A DNA stretch of 39,188 nucleotides from Clostridia bacterium. GTDB taxonomy: Bacteria > Bacillota > Clostridia > Oscillospirales > CAG-272. The stretch lies in NCBI GenBank assembly GCA_017462615.1, contig JAFTQT010000016.1, positions 1 through 39,188 on the forward strand, written 5' to 3'. The position numbers were made by a program, and so were the translations under genes. Shown here one piece after another: positions 1 through 8,162 of the stretch (position 1 is its first letter; each line of letters starts with the position of its first letter). The notes under the pieces were generated by a model that was not told the origin of the DNA, searched no databases, and saw nothing but the letters and a program-made list of their open reading frames with translations.

Positions 1-1
1 G

Positions 2-613
2 CTGACGCTGCTTTCCGCGCTGCTGGCAGTGGGACTTTTAAAGATCCCCAACGTCTGCGTGCGGATCTTCAAGGTGATCGGTGCCGCCATCAAAATTCTG
101 ATCACCATTGGCCTTGCCCTCGGTATTGTGAAATTTCTCACAGGCTTTTCGCCACTGGCCGGTATCGGCACCTTCGAGGAGGGCGCCCTCATCTGCTTCA
201 ACGCAGCAGCAGTCATGGCCGGTGCCTTCCCACTGGTGGCACTGATCTCCCGGCTCCTCCGTCGGCCGCTTGCCAAGGCCGGCAGCACGATCCAGATCAA
301 CGATGCCTCCACCGTTGGGCTCTTCTCCAACTTCGCCTCCACCTTCGTCACCTTTGATCTCATCCGCAACATGAACAAAAAGGGACTGGTGCTGAACGCA
401 GCTTATCTGGTTTCCGCAGGATGCTTTTCCGGTCACCTCGCCTTTACCTTGGCGTATGATTCCACCATGCTCCCTGCGGTGATCGTGGCCAAGCTCTCCG
501 GCGGTGTGCTTGCCTTCCTACTGGCGCTGCCCCTCTATAAGAGATTCCAAAAAAGCGAAATTACCCCCGAAACGGGTGCAAAAAGCGAAGAAAAGGAGCA
601 TGTCGCCATATGA
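2..613 (+). CDS. eutH: EutH-like ethanolamine permease, C-terminal part (5' truncated by window edge)
   Basis: The reading frame is open from the first bases, so only the last ~203 residues are visible and the true start lies upstream. It is a polytopic membrane protein: hydrophobic segments alternate with short loops, and it ends in a charged cytoplasmic tail (KSEITPETGAKSEEKEHVAI). The stretch INDASTVGLFSNFASTF, then NMNKKGLVLNAAYLVSAGCFSGHLAFT, resembles the conserved second half of EutH, the ethanolamine transporter, where the matching region reads roughly as a MMKDMDxxGKVxNxAFxVSAAFxxGDHLGF pattern. No other eut genes (eutBC, carboxysome shell) are visible, so the substrate is inferred from family only. 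The stop overlaps the start of the next gene (ATGA), so the two transporters are translationally coupled. Confidence 0.72.
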   Translation: MTLLSALLAVGLLKIPNVCVRIFKVIGAAIKILITIGLALGIVKFLTGFSPLAGIGTFEEGALICFNAAAVMAGAFPLVALISRLLRRPLAKAGSTIQINDASTVGLFSNFASTFVTFDLIRNMNKKGLVLNAAYLVSAGCFSGHLAFTLAYDSTMLPAVIVAKLSGGVLAFLLALPLYKRFQKSEITPETGAKSEEKEHVAI

Positions 614-1866
614 GAACCAAAATGCGAAAATACGTGCCGAGTATTGCCTGGCTCTGCACCCTCGCCTACTTTACCAGCTATTTGCTCCGCATGAATTTCA
701 ACGTGATGCTGGTGAAGATCGGCACCGATCTCGGCGTTGCCAACACGGCACTTGCTGTAGTGGTAACGGGTCTGACCATCTTTTACGGTGGCGGTCAGGT
801 GGTCAGCGGCGTGTTGGGTGACCGTATCTCCCCCCGCACCATGATCACCGTAGGTCTTTCGGTAGCCACGCTCTGTAACGTAGCCATCTATTTTTGCCAC
901 AGCATCCCTACCATGACCGTGGTATGGTGCATCAACGGCTTTGCCCACTCCATGCTCTGGTCTCCTGTGGTCAAGCTGTTTTCCATCTATCTCACCGACA
1001 GCGAATACGGCTATGCCATGATGCGGCTGATGTGGGGCTCCTCCTTCGCCATTGTCTTTTTGCGGCTCTTCTGCCCTGCTCTGCTTGGCCTCAACATCAG
1101 CTGGCGTGTCATCATGCTGATCCTTGCCGGCATTGGCCTTGCGGTAACGCTGACCTTTGCCCTCTATTCCCGCAAGATCTTCGTGGAGCCCGTAGCCTTT
1201 ACGGAGGCTCAGACCGGCACCGCGCAAAAGGAAAAGACCGTGCCGTTGCCCCGCATGGTCTGGCTGCCCACTGCCTTGATCCTCGTTGCCATCGTGGCCC
1301 ACGGTATGCTGAAGGACGGCGTGGACAACTGGCTGCCCACCTATCTTTACGAGACCTTCGGCATCCCCGAGGAGAACGCCATTTTCTCCACCGTTATTCT
1401 GGCGGTGCTGGGCATGCTGAGCTGCAGTTTGTTTGATTTCATCCATCGCAGATTCTTCCGCAACGAGGTCTTCTGCTCCGCCGTGATCTTCGGCGTGACT
1501 GCCGCCGCAGCTGCCATACTCTTTGTGGTGAACAGCTTCGTCTCCTCCATGGTGCTTTCCCTTGCCTTGATGACCATCATCACCGCCTGCATGAAGGGCG
1601 TCAATCTGATCCTGGTGGCCACCGCCCCCAAGCGATACGTAAAAAGCGGAAAGATCTCCACCTTCACGGGTGTGCTGGACGCCGCCGCCTACGCGGGCTC
1701 TGCCCTTGCCACCTACGGCTTCGCCGCCTTTGCGGAGGGCTTCGGCTGGAACATGACCGTGCTGCTGTGGGCCATCATCGGCGTGGCGGGTCTTGTGCTC
1801 TGCCTTGTGGCCACACCTCTGTGGGCGCGCTTCCGCCGCGAGTATTCGGATAATCCCGAGGTTTGA
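610..1866 (+). CDS. MFS transporter, possibly organophosphate antiporter (GlpT/UhpT-like)
   Basis: A 418-residue protein with about 12 hydrophobic segments, the size of a major facilitator superfamily carrier. The N-terminal part has the pattern YFTSYLLRMNFNVMLVKIG, a glycine-rich helix with a GGGQ motif, then GVLGDRISPR, the MFS loop 2-3 signature. The early Y-x-x-x-Y-x-x-R-x-N pattern recalls the organophosphate:phosphate antiporter (OPA) family that includes GlpT and UhpT; this sub-assignment is tentative. A central hydrophilic loop (about 195-215) separates the two six-helix halves. The start ATG overlaps the stop of the EutH-like gene by four bases. Together they suggest uptake of ethanolamine and a phosphorylated relative such as a glycerophosphodiester or phosphoethanolamine; that pairing is inference. 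A strong bidirectional terminator follows. Confidence 0.75.
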   Translation: MRTKMRKYVPSIAWLCTLAYFTSYLLRMNFNVMLVKIGTDLGVANTALAVVVTGLTIFYGGGQVVSGVLGDRISPRTMITVGLSVATLCNVAIYFCHSIPTMTVVWCINGFAHSMLWSPVVKLFSIYLTDSEYGYAMMRLMWGSSFAIVFLRLFCPALLGLNISWRVIMLILAGIGLAVTLTFALYSRKIFVEPVAFTEAQTGTAQKEKTVPLPRMVWLPTALILVAIVAHGMLKDGVDNWLPTYLYETFGIPEENAIFSTVILAVLGMLSCSLFDFIHRRFFRNEVFCSAVIFGVTAAAAAILFVVNSFVSSMVLSLALMTIITACMKGVNLILVATAPKRYVKSGKISTFTGVLDAAAYAGSALATYGFAAFAEGFGWNMTVLLWAIIGVAGLVLCLVATPLWARFRREYSDNPEV

Positions 1867-1900
1867 TACAATAAAAAATCCCCTCGGTCGCTTCTCATAA

Positions 1901-1941
1901 AAGGATACCCCACAGACCGTTAAGGTCTGTGGGGTATCCTT
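1901..1941. terminator. Bidirectional Rho-independent terminator
   Basis: Perfect 18-bp inverted repeat (1901-1918 and 1924-1941) with a 5-nt loop GTTAA between the convergent MFS gene and the minus-strand small gene. A-rich sequence precedes it and T-rich sequence follows, so it can act in both directions. Confidence 0.85.
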
Positions 1942-2344
1942 ATTTCATTGTTTCGCCCACGCTGATGGCGGAAGTCCCCTCTGCCGTCATCACAAGCAAC
2001 AGGGCAGCCGCGTTTTGGGGATCCAATTCCACCGTCATTCTGCGAAAGGCAAGTGAGGGGATATCCACCCCGCCGTCCAGCCACATACACAGCAGGTATC
2101 GGATCTGCGTATCGCCCGCCGCCCGGAGCCCTGCAAGCATGGATTTTTCCTCCGTCATCTCCCTGGAGCAAGCGTCCTTCACCACCGTGCCGTACGTGTT
2201 TCCCGTGGCAGAATACAGCACGATGGCTTGTGTATGCGCGTCCCCTTCCACGTCGCAGAGCAATTCGGTCGCCGTTTTTTTCATATGCTCAAGCACGTGG
2301 GGATCGTATGGCATTTTCGTTTTGAGTGCAAAAAACGTTCTCAT
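1940..2344 (-). CDS. Hypothetical protein, 134 aa
   Basis: Not recognised. A soluble 134-residue protein without signal peptide or membrane segment. The middle is acidic and cysteine-containing, and the C-terminal half reads as alternating strands and helices (FRRMTVELDPQNAAALLLVM, then EGTSAISVGETMK). The start is supported by AAGGGGAAG eight or so bases upstream of ATG. It lies downstream of the AraC gene on the same strand, separated by 52 nt that include a 9-bp tandem repeat, so it is probably cotranscribed with the regulator. Its stop codon is inside the shared terminator. Coding capacity is supported by the RBS, the tight fit between neighbours and the lack of a competing frame. Confidence 0.6.
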   Translation of the reverse strand: MRTFFALKTKMPYDPHVLEHMKKTATELLCDVEGDAHTQAIVLYSATGNTYGTVVKDACSREMTEEKSMLAGLRAAGDTQIRYLLCMWLDGGVDIPSLAFRRMTVELDPQNAAALLLVMTAEGTSAISVGETMK

Positions 2345-2366
2345 TGCTGCTCTTCCCCTTCTTCAT

Positions 2367-2403
2367 TTATCATAAGTATCATAAGTATCATAAGTATCAT
2401 AAG
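2367..2403. repeat. 9-bp tandem repeat, 3+ copies
   Basis: Three perfect copies of ATAAGTATC (2372-2398) with partial copies on both sides (TTATC before, ATAAG after). The array runs from the spacer of the minus-strand gene pair into the last codons and TGA stop (2397-2399) of the AraC gene. Confidence 0.9.
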
Positions 2404-3248
2404 CGCGGCAGGTAGGCAAGAGGGAGATATCCCTTTTTCCCTCTCTGCTCCTTGCGGTAAGCGGTGGCAGTGAGACCGATTTCTCTTTTGAAGCATTTCA
2501 TAAAGTGGATCTCGTCGGCAAAGCCGCAGGAAAGGGCGATGGAGCGAACGGGCAGGTCGGTGGTCTCCAGCAGCTCGCAGGCAAGCGCTATGCGCTTGCG
2601 CAGGACATAAGCAATCACGGTCATGCCATAGGCGGCCTTGAAGCGGCGCAGCAGCTGGGCGTGACTGATGCCCGCATCATGACAAAGCTGCTCGATACTG
2701 AAGGAGGAGAGCGTAAAGCTGCCGTCGATCATTTGCTTGATTCCTCGGATCTCTCCTGCTGACCGATCCGTGCCGCACAGCTCCAGCATACGGTAAAAGA
2801 CCGAAAGCACACCGAAATAGCCGCATTCCTCTCGCTGCAGTGCCTCAAACAGCTCGCGTAATATGCGCTTGACGCTGGGAAACGCGCAGCATCTGACCAC
2901 AGCGCTCTGAAGCGAAAAGCCGAGCTGCGCACCGTAACGTGCCGCAGCGTCGCCCCGCAGGGTGAACCACACGTATTCCCACGGCTCCTCGGTCGTCGGA
3001 TAATATCGCATCGGAACGTCCGGTGGGATGAAAAACATATCTCCCTCAGAAATATGATAGCGGCGATTCGCCATTTCAAGAGTGCCCTTTCCAGAAAGCA
3101 CGAAGTGCCAGGTATAATTTTTTTGCATATAGAAGGAGCGTCCCGGGCGCACCGTATGAAAATCGTTATATCCCACGTTTGGCAAGCCAAAATCGCCATC
3201 CGTTTCAAAATGCCGTACCAGCGCCGGACATTGAAGGAATTTCTCCAT
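2397..3248 (-). CDS. AraC-family transcriptional regulator with cupin sensor
   Basis: A 283-residue regulator with the usual two-domain AraC layout. Residues ~20-120 form a cupin-like sensor (HFVLSGKGTLEMANRRYHISEGDMFFIPPDVPMRYYP). Residues ~180-275 hold the paired helix-turn-helix DNA-binding domain (FSIEQLCHDAGISHAQLLRRFKAAYG ... IALSCGFADEIHFMKCFKREIG). The length matches sugar-responsive members of the family. The ATG is preceded by GAGGTG and by a perfectly spaced promoter. The gene is divergent from a Gfo/Idh/MocA dehydrogenase with about 140 bp between start codons, which is the typical arrangement of a regulator controlling the neighbouring catabolic gene; the inducer is unknown. The last codons run into a 9-bp tandem repeat. 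Confidence 0.9.
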   Translation of the reverse strand: MEKFLQCPALVRHFETDGDFGLPNVGYNDFHTVRPGRSFYMQKNYTWHFVLSGKGTLEMANRRYHISEGDMFFIPPDVPMRYYPTTEEPWEYVWFTLRGDAAARYGAQLGFSLQSAVVRCCAFPSVKRILRELFEALQREECGYFGVLSVFYRMLELCGTDRSAGEIRGIKQMIDGSFTLSSFSIEQLCHDAGISHAQLLRRFKAAYGMTVIAYVLRKRIALACELLETTDLPVRSIALSCGFADEIHFMKCFKREIGLTATAYRKEQRGKKGYLPLAYLPRL

Positions 3249-3267
3249 ATTTCATCACCTCAAAACC

Positions 3268-3296
3268 ATTGTACCACACTTTTCTTCAAATGTAAA
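3268..3296 (-). promoter_or_regulatory. SigA-type promoter of the AraC gene
   Basis: On the minus strand TTTACA (3291-3296), 17-bp spacer, TACAAT (3268-3273), about 20 bp before the ATG. Confidence 0.75.
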
Positions 3297-3332
3297 TGCT
3301 AAAAAAAGACAGTATTATGACAATTTTACACA

Positions 3333-3361
3333 TTGCACCGCATGTTTCCCTGTGCTATACT
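3333..3361 (+). promoter_or_regulatory. SigA-type promoter of the Gfo/Idh/MocA gene
   Basis: TTGCAC (3333-3338), 17-bp spacer, TATACT (3356-3361), 28 bp upstream of the start codon at 3390. It faces the AraC promoter, with about 36 bp between the two -35 boxes. Confidence 0.75.
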
Positions 3362-3389
3362 AAAAAAAACGCACAGAGGAGGAAAAACG

Positions 3390-4604
3390 ATGATTCGTGC
3401 TTGCGTAATAGGTCTGGGAGGACGCGGCTTTGGCCTTTTGAAGGGCGTTCTTTTGAAAAACCCGGATGTTGAGGTGGTTGCCGTATGCGATCTGTATGAG
3501 GACAGACTCGCCCGTGGTGTGGACAAGGTGAAGGAATGCGGCGGAAACGCCAAGGGCTATACCGACTACAAGGAGGCGCTGAACACCGCAGGGCTTGACG
3601 CCGCTTTTGTGTTCAGCGATTGGAGCACCCACGCGGAGATCGCCATTCACGCCATGCGCAAGGGTATTGCGGTGGCAAGCGAGGTGGGGTGTGAGTATTC
3701 CCTCGAAAACTGCCATCAGCTGGTGCGCGTGCAGGAGGAAACGGGCACGCCCTATATGTTTATGGAAAATTGCTGCTGGAACAAGGACGAGCTGCTGGCC
3801 ACCGCCATGGCAAGAAAAAACATGTTCGGCACCATCGTGCACTGCGCGGGAGCGTACGGTCACGATCTGCGCAACGAGGTAGCCTACGGCCACGTCAACC
3901 GGCACTACCGCTTTGACAATTACCTGAACCGCTGCTGTGAAAACTATCCCACCCACGAGCTTGGCCCCATCGCCAAGCTGCTGGATATCAACCGCGGCAA
4001 CCGTATTCTGACCGTTTCCTCCTTTGCCACCAAGGCCGTGGGGCTGGAGGAATACATCAAGACCCGCGAGGATGCCACCGAGGAGATGAAAAACGCCCGC
4101 TTCAAGCAGGGCGACATCGTCACCACCGTGCTGACCTGCGCAGGCGGCGAAACGATTCTGCTGCGCCTGGATACCACGCTGCCCCGCTCCTACAGCCGTG
4201 AGTTCACCGTGCGCGGCACCAAGGGCCTTTATATGCAGGAAACCAACTCCGTATTTCTGGATGGCGAAAAGGAAGACTGGTCGCCCGCGGATCATTACAA
4301 GGAAAATCTGAACAACGCCAAGAAATATGAGGAGGAATTTTTGCCCACCATCTGGAAGGAGGTCACTCCGGAGGTGCTGGCAGCCGGACACGGCGGCATG
4401 GACTGGTTTGCCTATAAGGCCTTCGTGGATGCGCTGAAGAACGGCACGCCCATGCCCATCGACGTCTATGACGGCGCCACGTGGCAGGCGGTCTCGGTGC
4501 TTTCCGAAATCTCCATCAAGGCAGGCGGCGCGCCCCAGAGCATGCCCGACTTCACCAACGGAAAATGGTTCAAGCGTCCGCGCCTTGACGTTTGCGAGAT
4601 GTGA
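3390..4604 (+). CDS. Gfo/Idh/MocA-family oxidoreductase
   Basis: A 404-residue NAD(P)-dependent dehydrogenase of the glucose-fructose oxidoreductase / inositol dehydrogenase / MocA family. The N-terminal Rossmann fold is evident: MIRACVIGLGGRGFG with the GxGGxG-type dinucleotide motif, then VEVVAVCDLYEDR at the end of strand 2. The conserved stretch around residues 100-125 (GIAVASEVGCEYSLENC) fits the family EKP-like region, although the usual Lys-Pro is replaced here (EVG). The C-terminal alpha/beta domain contains HELGPIAKLLDINRG, typical of the family. I chose ATG 3390 because GAGGAGG lies 7-8 bases before it; an earlier in-frame ATG at 3333 overlaps the promoter. It sits opposite an AraC regulator that probably controls it. 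The substrate, likely a sugar or polyol, cannot be read from sequence. Confidence 0.9.
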   Translation: MIRACVIGLGGRGFGLLKGVLLKNPDVEVVAVCDLYEDRLARGVDKVKECGGNAKGYTDYKEALNTAGLDAAFVFSDWSTHAEIAIHAMRKGIAVASEVGCEYSLENCHQLVRVQEETGTPYMFMENCCWNKDELLATAMARKNMFGTIVHCAGAYGHDLRNEVAYGHVNRHYRFDNYLNRCCENYPTHELGPIAKLLDINRGNRILTVSSFATKAVGLEEYIKTREDATEEMKNARFKQGDIVTTVLTCAGGETILLRLDTTLPRSYSREFTVRGTKGLYMQETNSVFLDGEKEDWSPADHYKENLNNAKKYEEEFLPTIWKEVTPEVLAAGHGGMDWFAYKAFVDALKNGTPMPIDVYDGATWQAVSVLSEISIKAGGAPQSMPDFTNGKWFKRPRLDVCEM

Positions 4605-4616
4605 ATTTGATAAGAT

Positions 4617-4645
4617 AAAAAGGCCGCCCGAGGGCGGCCTTTTTG
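4617..4645. terminator. Rho-independent terminator, probably bidirectional
   Basis: GGCCGCCC stem (4622-4629 with 4632-4639) flanked by A-run on the left and T-run on the right, between the convergent Gfo/Idh/MocA and typA genes. Confidence 0.9.
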
Positions 4646-4660
4646 ATGTGGCGTTCTTGA

Positions 4661-6502
4661 TTATTTCCCTGCCTGCATGGCGCGGCGGATGCGCATGGTC
4701 TCCTTCATACGCAGCTCGGTATTGAGGATCTTTTTACGCAGACGGATGGACTTGGGGGTGACCTCGATCAGCTCGTCGTCGGTAATGAATTCAATGGCCT
4801 CCTCCAACGAGAAGATGATGGGCGGGGTCAGCAGCAGCTTTTCATCCGCACCCGCAGAGCGGATGGCGGTCAGCTTCTTCTCGGCACAGGGATTGACGGC
4901 GATATCGTCGTTCTTGGGGTGCATGCCCACGATCATGCCCTCGTAGACCTTGGTCTGGGGGCCGACGAACAGATTGCCGCGCTCCTGGGTGTGGAAGAGG
5001 CCATAGCGGGTGGTCTCACCGTCACAGGAGGCCACCAGCGCGCCGGTAAAGCGCATGGGGATCTCGCCGCGATAGGGCTGGTAGCTGTCAAACAGCGTAT
5101 TGATCACGCCCTCGCCGTGGGTGGCAGTCAAAAACTCGGAGCGATAGCCAATGAGGCAGCGGGAGGGGATCAGATACTCAATGCGGGTACGGTCGCCGAT
5201 GGGGTTCATCTCCAAAAGATCGCCCTTGCGCTGACCCAGCTTCTCCACCACGGGGCCGACGAATTCCATGGGCACGTCCAGCATCACCTTCTCCATAGGC
5301 TCACACTTCACGCCGTCGATCTCCTTGAAGAGCACGCGGGGGTTGGAGCAGCAAAGCTCGTAGCCCTCACGGCGCATATTTTCAATGAGGATGGAAAGGT
5401 GCATTTCGCCGCGTCCGGCCACCTTGAATTCGTCCGTGGTATCACCGTCGGACACACGCAGGGATACGTCGCGCATCAGCTCGCGGTACAGACGCTCGCG
5501 GAGCTGACGGGAGGTGACGAACTTGCCCTCCTTGCCGGCGAGGGGGCTGGTATTGACGGCAAAGGTCATTTCCATGGTAGGCTCGCTGACCTTCACGAAC
5601 TCCAGAGGCTCGGGGCAGGTGGTGGAGGTGATGGTATCACCAATGGTGATATCTCCGGCGCCGGAAAAGCACACGATATCGCCCATCCGCGCCTCCTCGA
5701 CCGGCACGCGGGAGAGACCGTCGATCTGATAGATCGAAACGATCTTGGTCATCTTGGGGGCTTTCTCCGAATGGTAGTTGCAGACCATGGCGGTCTGGTT
5801 CTGACGGATCACGCCCCGCTCAATGCGGCCAATGCCGATGCGGCCTACGTAATCGTTATAGTCAATGGAGGACACCAGCAGCTGCAGATCGCCCTCCTCA
5901 TCGCCCTCGGGAACGGGGATATAGTCGAGAATGGTCTCAAAGAGGGGCGTGAGGTCGGTTCCCTCCTCGTCACCCTTGCGGGAGGCAGTGCCCGCACGGC
6001 CGGAGCAATAGAGAATGGGACTGTCCAGCTGCTCGTCCGAGGCATTGAGGTCAATGAGCAGCTCCAGCACCTCGTCCTCCACCTCGCCAAGGCGGGCGTC
6101 GGGCTTGTCGATCTTATTGATCACCACGATCACGCGGTGGTTCAGCTCCAATGCGCGCTGCAGCACGAAGCGGGTCTGGGGCATGGGGCCCTCGGCCGCA
6201 TCCACCAGCAGGATAACGCCGTTGACCATTTTCAGCACGCGCTCCACCTCGCCGCCGAAATCGGCGTGGCCGGGGGTATCGACGATATTGATCTTCACAT
6301 CCTTGTAATGAACGGCCGTGTTTTTGGCCAGAATGGTAATACCGCGCTCCTTTTCGATATCGCCGGAGTCCATCACGCGGGTGACGGTCTCCTGGTTCTC
6401 GCGGTAAATGCCACCCTGCTTCAGCATCTGGTCAACCAAGGTGGTTTTGCCGTGGTCAACGTGAGCAATGATGGCAACGTTGCGTAAATCCTCTCGCTTC
6501 AT
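4661..6502 (-). CDS. typA: Ribosome-associated translational GTPase TypA/BipA
   Basis: A 613-residue protein, the normal length of TypA/BipA. The GTPase domain begins at the N-terminus with AHVDHGKTTLVDQML (G1), followed by RGITI (G2), DTPGHADFGGEVER (G3) and NKIDKPDAR (G4), as in elongation-factor-type GTPases. It is followed by the domain II/III beta barrels and the TypA-specific C-terminal domain (GRGEMHLSILIENMRREGYE; IGYRSEFLTATHGEG; ERGNLFVGPQTKVYEGMIVG). TypA binds the 70S ribosome and supports growth under stress and at low temperature. It is a single-gene unit with its own promoter and an RBS GGGAGG before ATG. Nothing unusual was seen. Confidence 0.97.
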   Translation of the reverse strand: MKREDLRNVAIIAHVDHGKTTLVDQMLKQGGIYRENQETVTRVMDSGDIEKERGITILAKNTAVHYKDVKINIVDTPGHADFGGEVERVLKMVNGVILLVDAAEGPMPQTRFVLQRALELNHRVIVVINKIDKPDARLGEVEDEVLELLIDLNASDEQLDSPILYCSGRAGTASRKGDEEGTDLTPLFETILDYIPVPEGDEEGDLQLLVSSIDYNDYVGRIGIGRIERGVIRQNQTAMVCNYHSEKAPKMTKIVSIYQIDGLSRVPVEEARMGDIVCFSGAGDITIGDTITSTTCPEPLEFVKVSEPTMEMTFAVNTSPLAGKEGKFVTSRQLRERLYRELMRDVSLRVSDGDTTDEFKVAGRGEMHLSILIENMRREGYELCCSNPRVLFKEIDGVKCEPMEKVMLDVPMEFVGPVVEKLGQRKGDLLEMNPIGDRTRIEYLIPSRCLIGYRSEFLTATHGEGVINTLFDSYQPYRGEIPMRFTGALVASCDGETTRYGLFHTQERGNLFVGPQTKVYEGMIVGMHPKNDDIAVNPCAEKKLTAIRSAGADEKLLLTPPIIFSLEEAIEFITDDELIEVTPKSIRLRKKILNTELRMKETMRIRRAMQAGK

Positions 6503-6546
6503 ACTGATTTCCTCCCGATTTGTCGGTTTTTTCGTAACAACAGTAT

Positions 6547-6575
6547 ATTATAGCACAAAAAACGCGATTTGCCAA
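6547..6575 (-). promoter_or_regulatory. SigA-type promoter of typA
   Basis: Minus strand TTGGCA (6570-6575), 17-bp spacer, TATAAT (6547-6552), 45 bp upstream of the typA ATG. Confidence 0.8.
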
Positions 6576-6622
6576 GTCAAAAATGCGGATTTTTTGGATT
6601 TTTTACAAAGTAAGGCTGGCGG

Positions 6623-6651
6623 TTGACAAAATTTGCAAAAAATGATACACT
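6623..6651 (+). promoter_or_regulatory. SigA-type promoter of the D-2-hydroxyacid dehydrogenase gene
   Basis: TTGACA (6623-6628), 17-bp spacer, TACACT (6646-6651), followed by GAGGAGG (6667-6673) and the TTG start. Confidence 0.8.
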
Positions 6652-6681
6652 AAAGAGGAACAAAACGAGGAGGGATACGCC

Positions 6682-7629
6682 TTGAAAATTGTGATTTTAG
6701 ACGCCGCCACGCTGGGGGCAGATATTGACCTTTCACCCATCACGTCGTTGGGGGAAACGGTGGTCTACCAAAGCACACCGCAAAGCGAGGTAGCAGCACG
6801 CCTGGCCGATGCGGACGTGGCGGTGCTCAACAAGCTGAAAATGAACGAGGAAAGCCTCAAAAACGCACACCGTTTGCGGCTTATTTGCGTTTCGGCTACA
6901 GGATATGACAATATCGACACCACCTATTGCCAAAGCCGTGGCATTGCCCTTTACAACGTGCCTGGCTACTCCACCGACAGCGTGGCGCAGCTCACCGCTG
7001 CCATGGCTCTCTCCCTTGCCACCCACCTCACCGCCTATCGGGATCACGTGCATAGCGGTGCTTACACCACGGGCAGCGTTGCCAATCATCTTAGCCCCGT
7101 TTATCACGAGCTTTCTTCCATGACCTGGGGCGTGGTGGGCGGCGGTGCCATCGGCACCCGCGTGGCGGAGATCGCCGAGGCACTGGGCTGCCGGGTGCTG
7201 CTTTGCCGCCGTAAGCAGCAGGAGCGCTTCACCCAAGTGCCCCTTGCGGAGCTTTTGGAGCGCTCCGATATTGTTTCCCTCCACGTGCCGCTGAGCGCGG
7301 AAACGCGGGGCATGATCGGAAAAGCAGAAATTGCACGCATGAAGGACGGCGCCATTCTCATCAACGTGGCAAGAGGTGCCGTCACCGACGAGGCAGCCCT
7401 TGCCGACGCCGTCGAATCCGGCAAGCTGGGCGGCCTTGGCGTGGACGTGTATTCCACCGAGCCTTTTTCACAGGATCACCCATTTACCCGCCTAACGGGG
7501 CGTGAAAACGTGTGTCTGACCCCTCATATGGCCTGGGGCTCCGCCGAGGCCCGCGCCCGATGCGTCGGCACCATGGCAGCGAATATTCAAAGCTACCTTA
7601 CCGGGGTTGATACAAACAGAATCGTGTAA
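6682..7629 (+). CDS. D-isomer-specific 2-hydroxyacid dehydrogenase
   Basis: A 315-residue NAD-dependent dehydrogenase of the D-2-hydroxyacid family (glycerate/hydroxypyruvate reductase-like). After the N-terminal catalytic domain come the nucleotide-binding fold (TWGVVGGGAIGTRVAEIAEALG, about residues 150-172), the catalytic Arg segment INVARGAVTDEAAL, the Glu region VDVYSTEP and the catalytic His in LTPHMAWGS. This gives the expected Arg-Glu-His triad. The start is TTG at 6682, chosen because GAGGAGG is spaced 8 bases upstream and no ATG is available. It is monocistronic, between its own promoter and a strong terminator. It resembles the second family member at 32955-33899 in its LTPHxAW motif. 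The natural substrate is unknown. Confidence 0.92.
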   Translation: MKIVILDAATLGADIDLSPITSLGETVVYQSTPQSEVAARLADADVAVLNKLKMNEESLKNAHRLRLICVSATGYDNIDTTYCQSRGIALYNVPGYSTDSVAQLTAAMALSLATHLTAYRDHVHSGAYTTGSVANHLSPVYHELSSMTWGVVGGGAIGTRVAEIAEALGCRVLLCRRKQQERFTQVPLAELLERSDIVSLHVPLSAETRGMIGKAEIARMKDGAILINVARGAVTDEAALADAVESGKLGGLGVDVYSTEPFSQDHPFTRLTGRENVCLTPHMAWGSAEARARCVGTMAANIQSYLTGVDTNRIV

Positions 7630-7645
7630 TATTCTTCATAACAAT

Positions 7646-7679
7646 AAACTCCCAGGAATGCGTGCATTCCTGGGAGTTT
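7646..7679. terminator. Bidirectional Rho-independent terminator
   Basis: Perfect 16-bp inverted repeat (7646-7661 and 7664-7679) with a GT centre between the convergent dehydrogenase and XRE genes; A/T runs on both flanks. Confidence 0.88.
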
Positions 7680-7989
7680 ATTTATTGGCAAGAGATTTTA
7701 CGATGATCTCGATACCGGACAGCTGCGTGTCATCCAGTTTTTTGAGGTTTTCAATCACCCCTCGCAGCCGCTCCGGGTCCCTGGCGTCGGTATCGAAAAA
7801 GTCGCGGGGGGAGATACCGAGATACTCGCAGATGAAGAAAAACGCCGCCATAGAGGGCAGAGCCTTGCCGGATTCGATGCTGTTGATATAGCCCTGGTTC
7901 TGACCGATGGAAAGGCTCATATCGCGTGCGGAAACGCCTTTTTGGAGTCTGAGTCGTGCGAGGCGAATGCCAAAATCCTCCTGATACAT
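7678..7989 (-). CDS. XRE-family helix-turn-helix regulator, 103 aa
   Basis: A small DNA-binding protein. Residues ~8-62 form a Cro/C1-type HTH (RLARLRLQKGVSARDMSLSIGQNQGYINSIESGKALPSMAAFFFICEYLGISPRDFF). The remaining ~40 residues form a short C-terminal helix region (LRGVIENLKKLDDTQLSGIEIIVKSLANK) that may mediate dimerisation. The start is supported by AAGGAGG upstream of ATG. Its own target is not evident. It is not coupled to the AT-rich gene pair that begins on the opposite strand at 8163, although they share a ~170-bp divergent intergenic region, so local control of that pair is possible. Confidence 0.88.
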   Translation of the reverse strand: MYQEDFGIRLARLRLQKGVSARDMSLSIGQNQGYINSIESGKALPSMAAFFFICEYLGISPRDFFDTDARDPERLRGVIENLKKLDDTQLSGIEIIVKSLANK

Positions 7990-8072
7990 AGATCGTCCTC
8001 CTTGTTATGCCCTTTTATAACATTGTATCCTATATTACAGAAAAAATCATCATACTATTTCTGCAAAAAGGC

Positions 8073-8101
8073 TTGAAATATCGCATTTAATATGATATAA
8101 T
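8073..8101 (+). promoter_or_regulatory. SigA-type promoter of the AT-rich surface-protein operon
   Basis: TTGAAA (8073-8078), 17-bp spacer, TATAAT (8096-8101). An imperfect hairpin (8114-8143, GGAATGA paired with TCATTCC) sits in the leader before the RBS AAAGGAG. Confidence 0.75.
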
Positions 8102-8162
8102 TCAAGAAACGAAGGAATGAAAGCGATAATTTTATCTCATTCCCGGTTGGAAAGGAGAAAAT

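Noticed and set aside
535..1446. 303-aa minus-strand frame
   Set aside because: Shadow of the MFS gene with biased composition typical of antisense frames.
4919..6487. 522-aa open frame on the plus strand
   Set aside because: Antisense shadow of typA; no family motifs.
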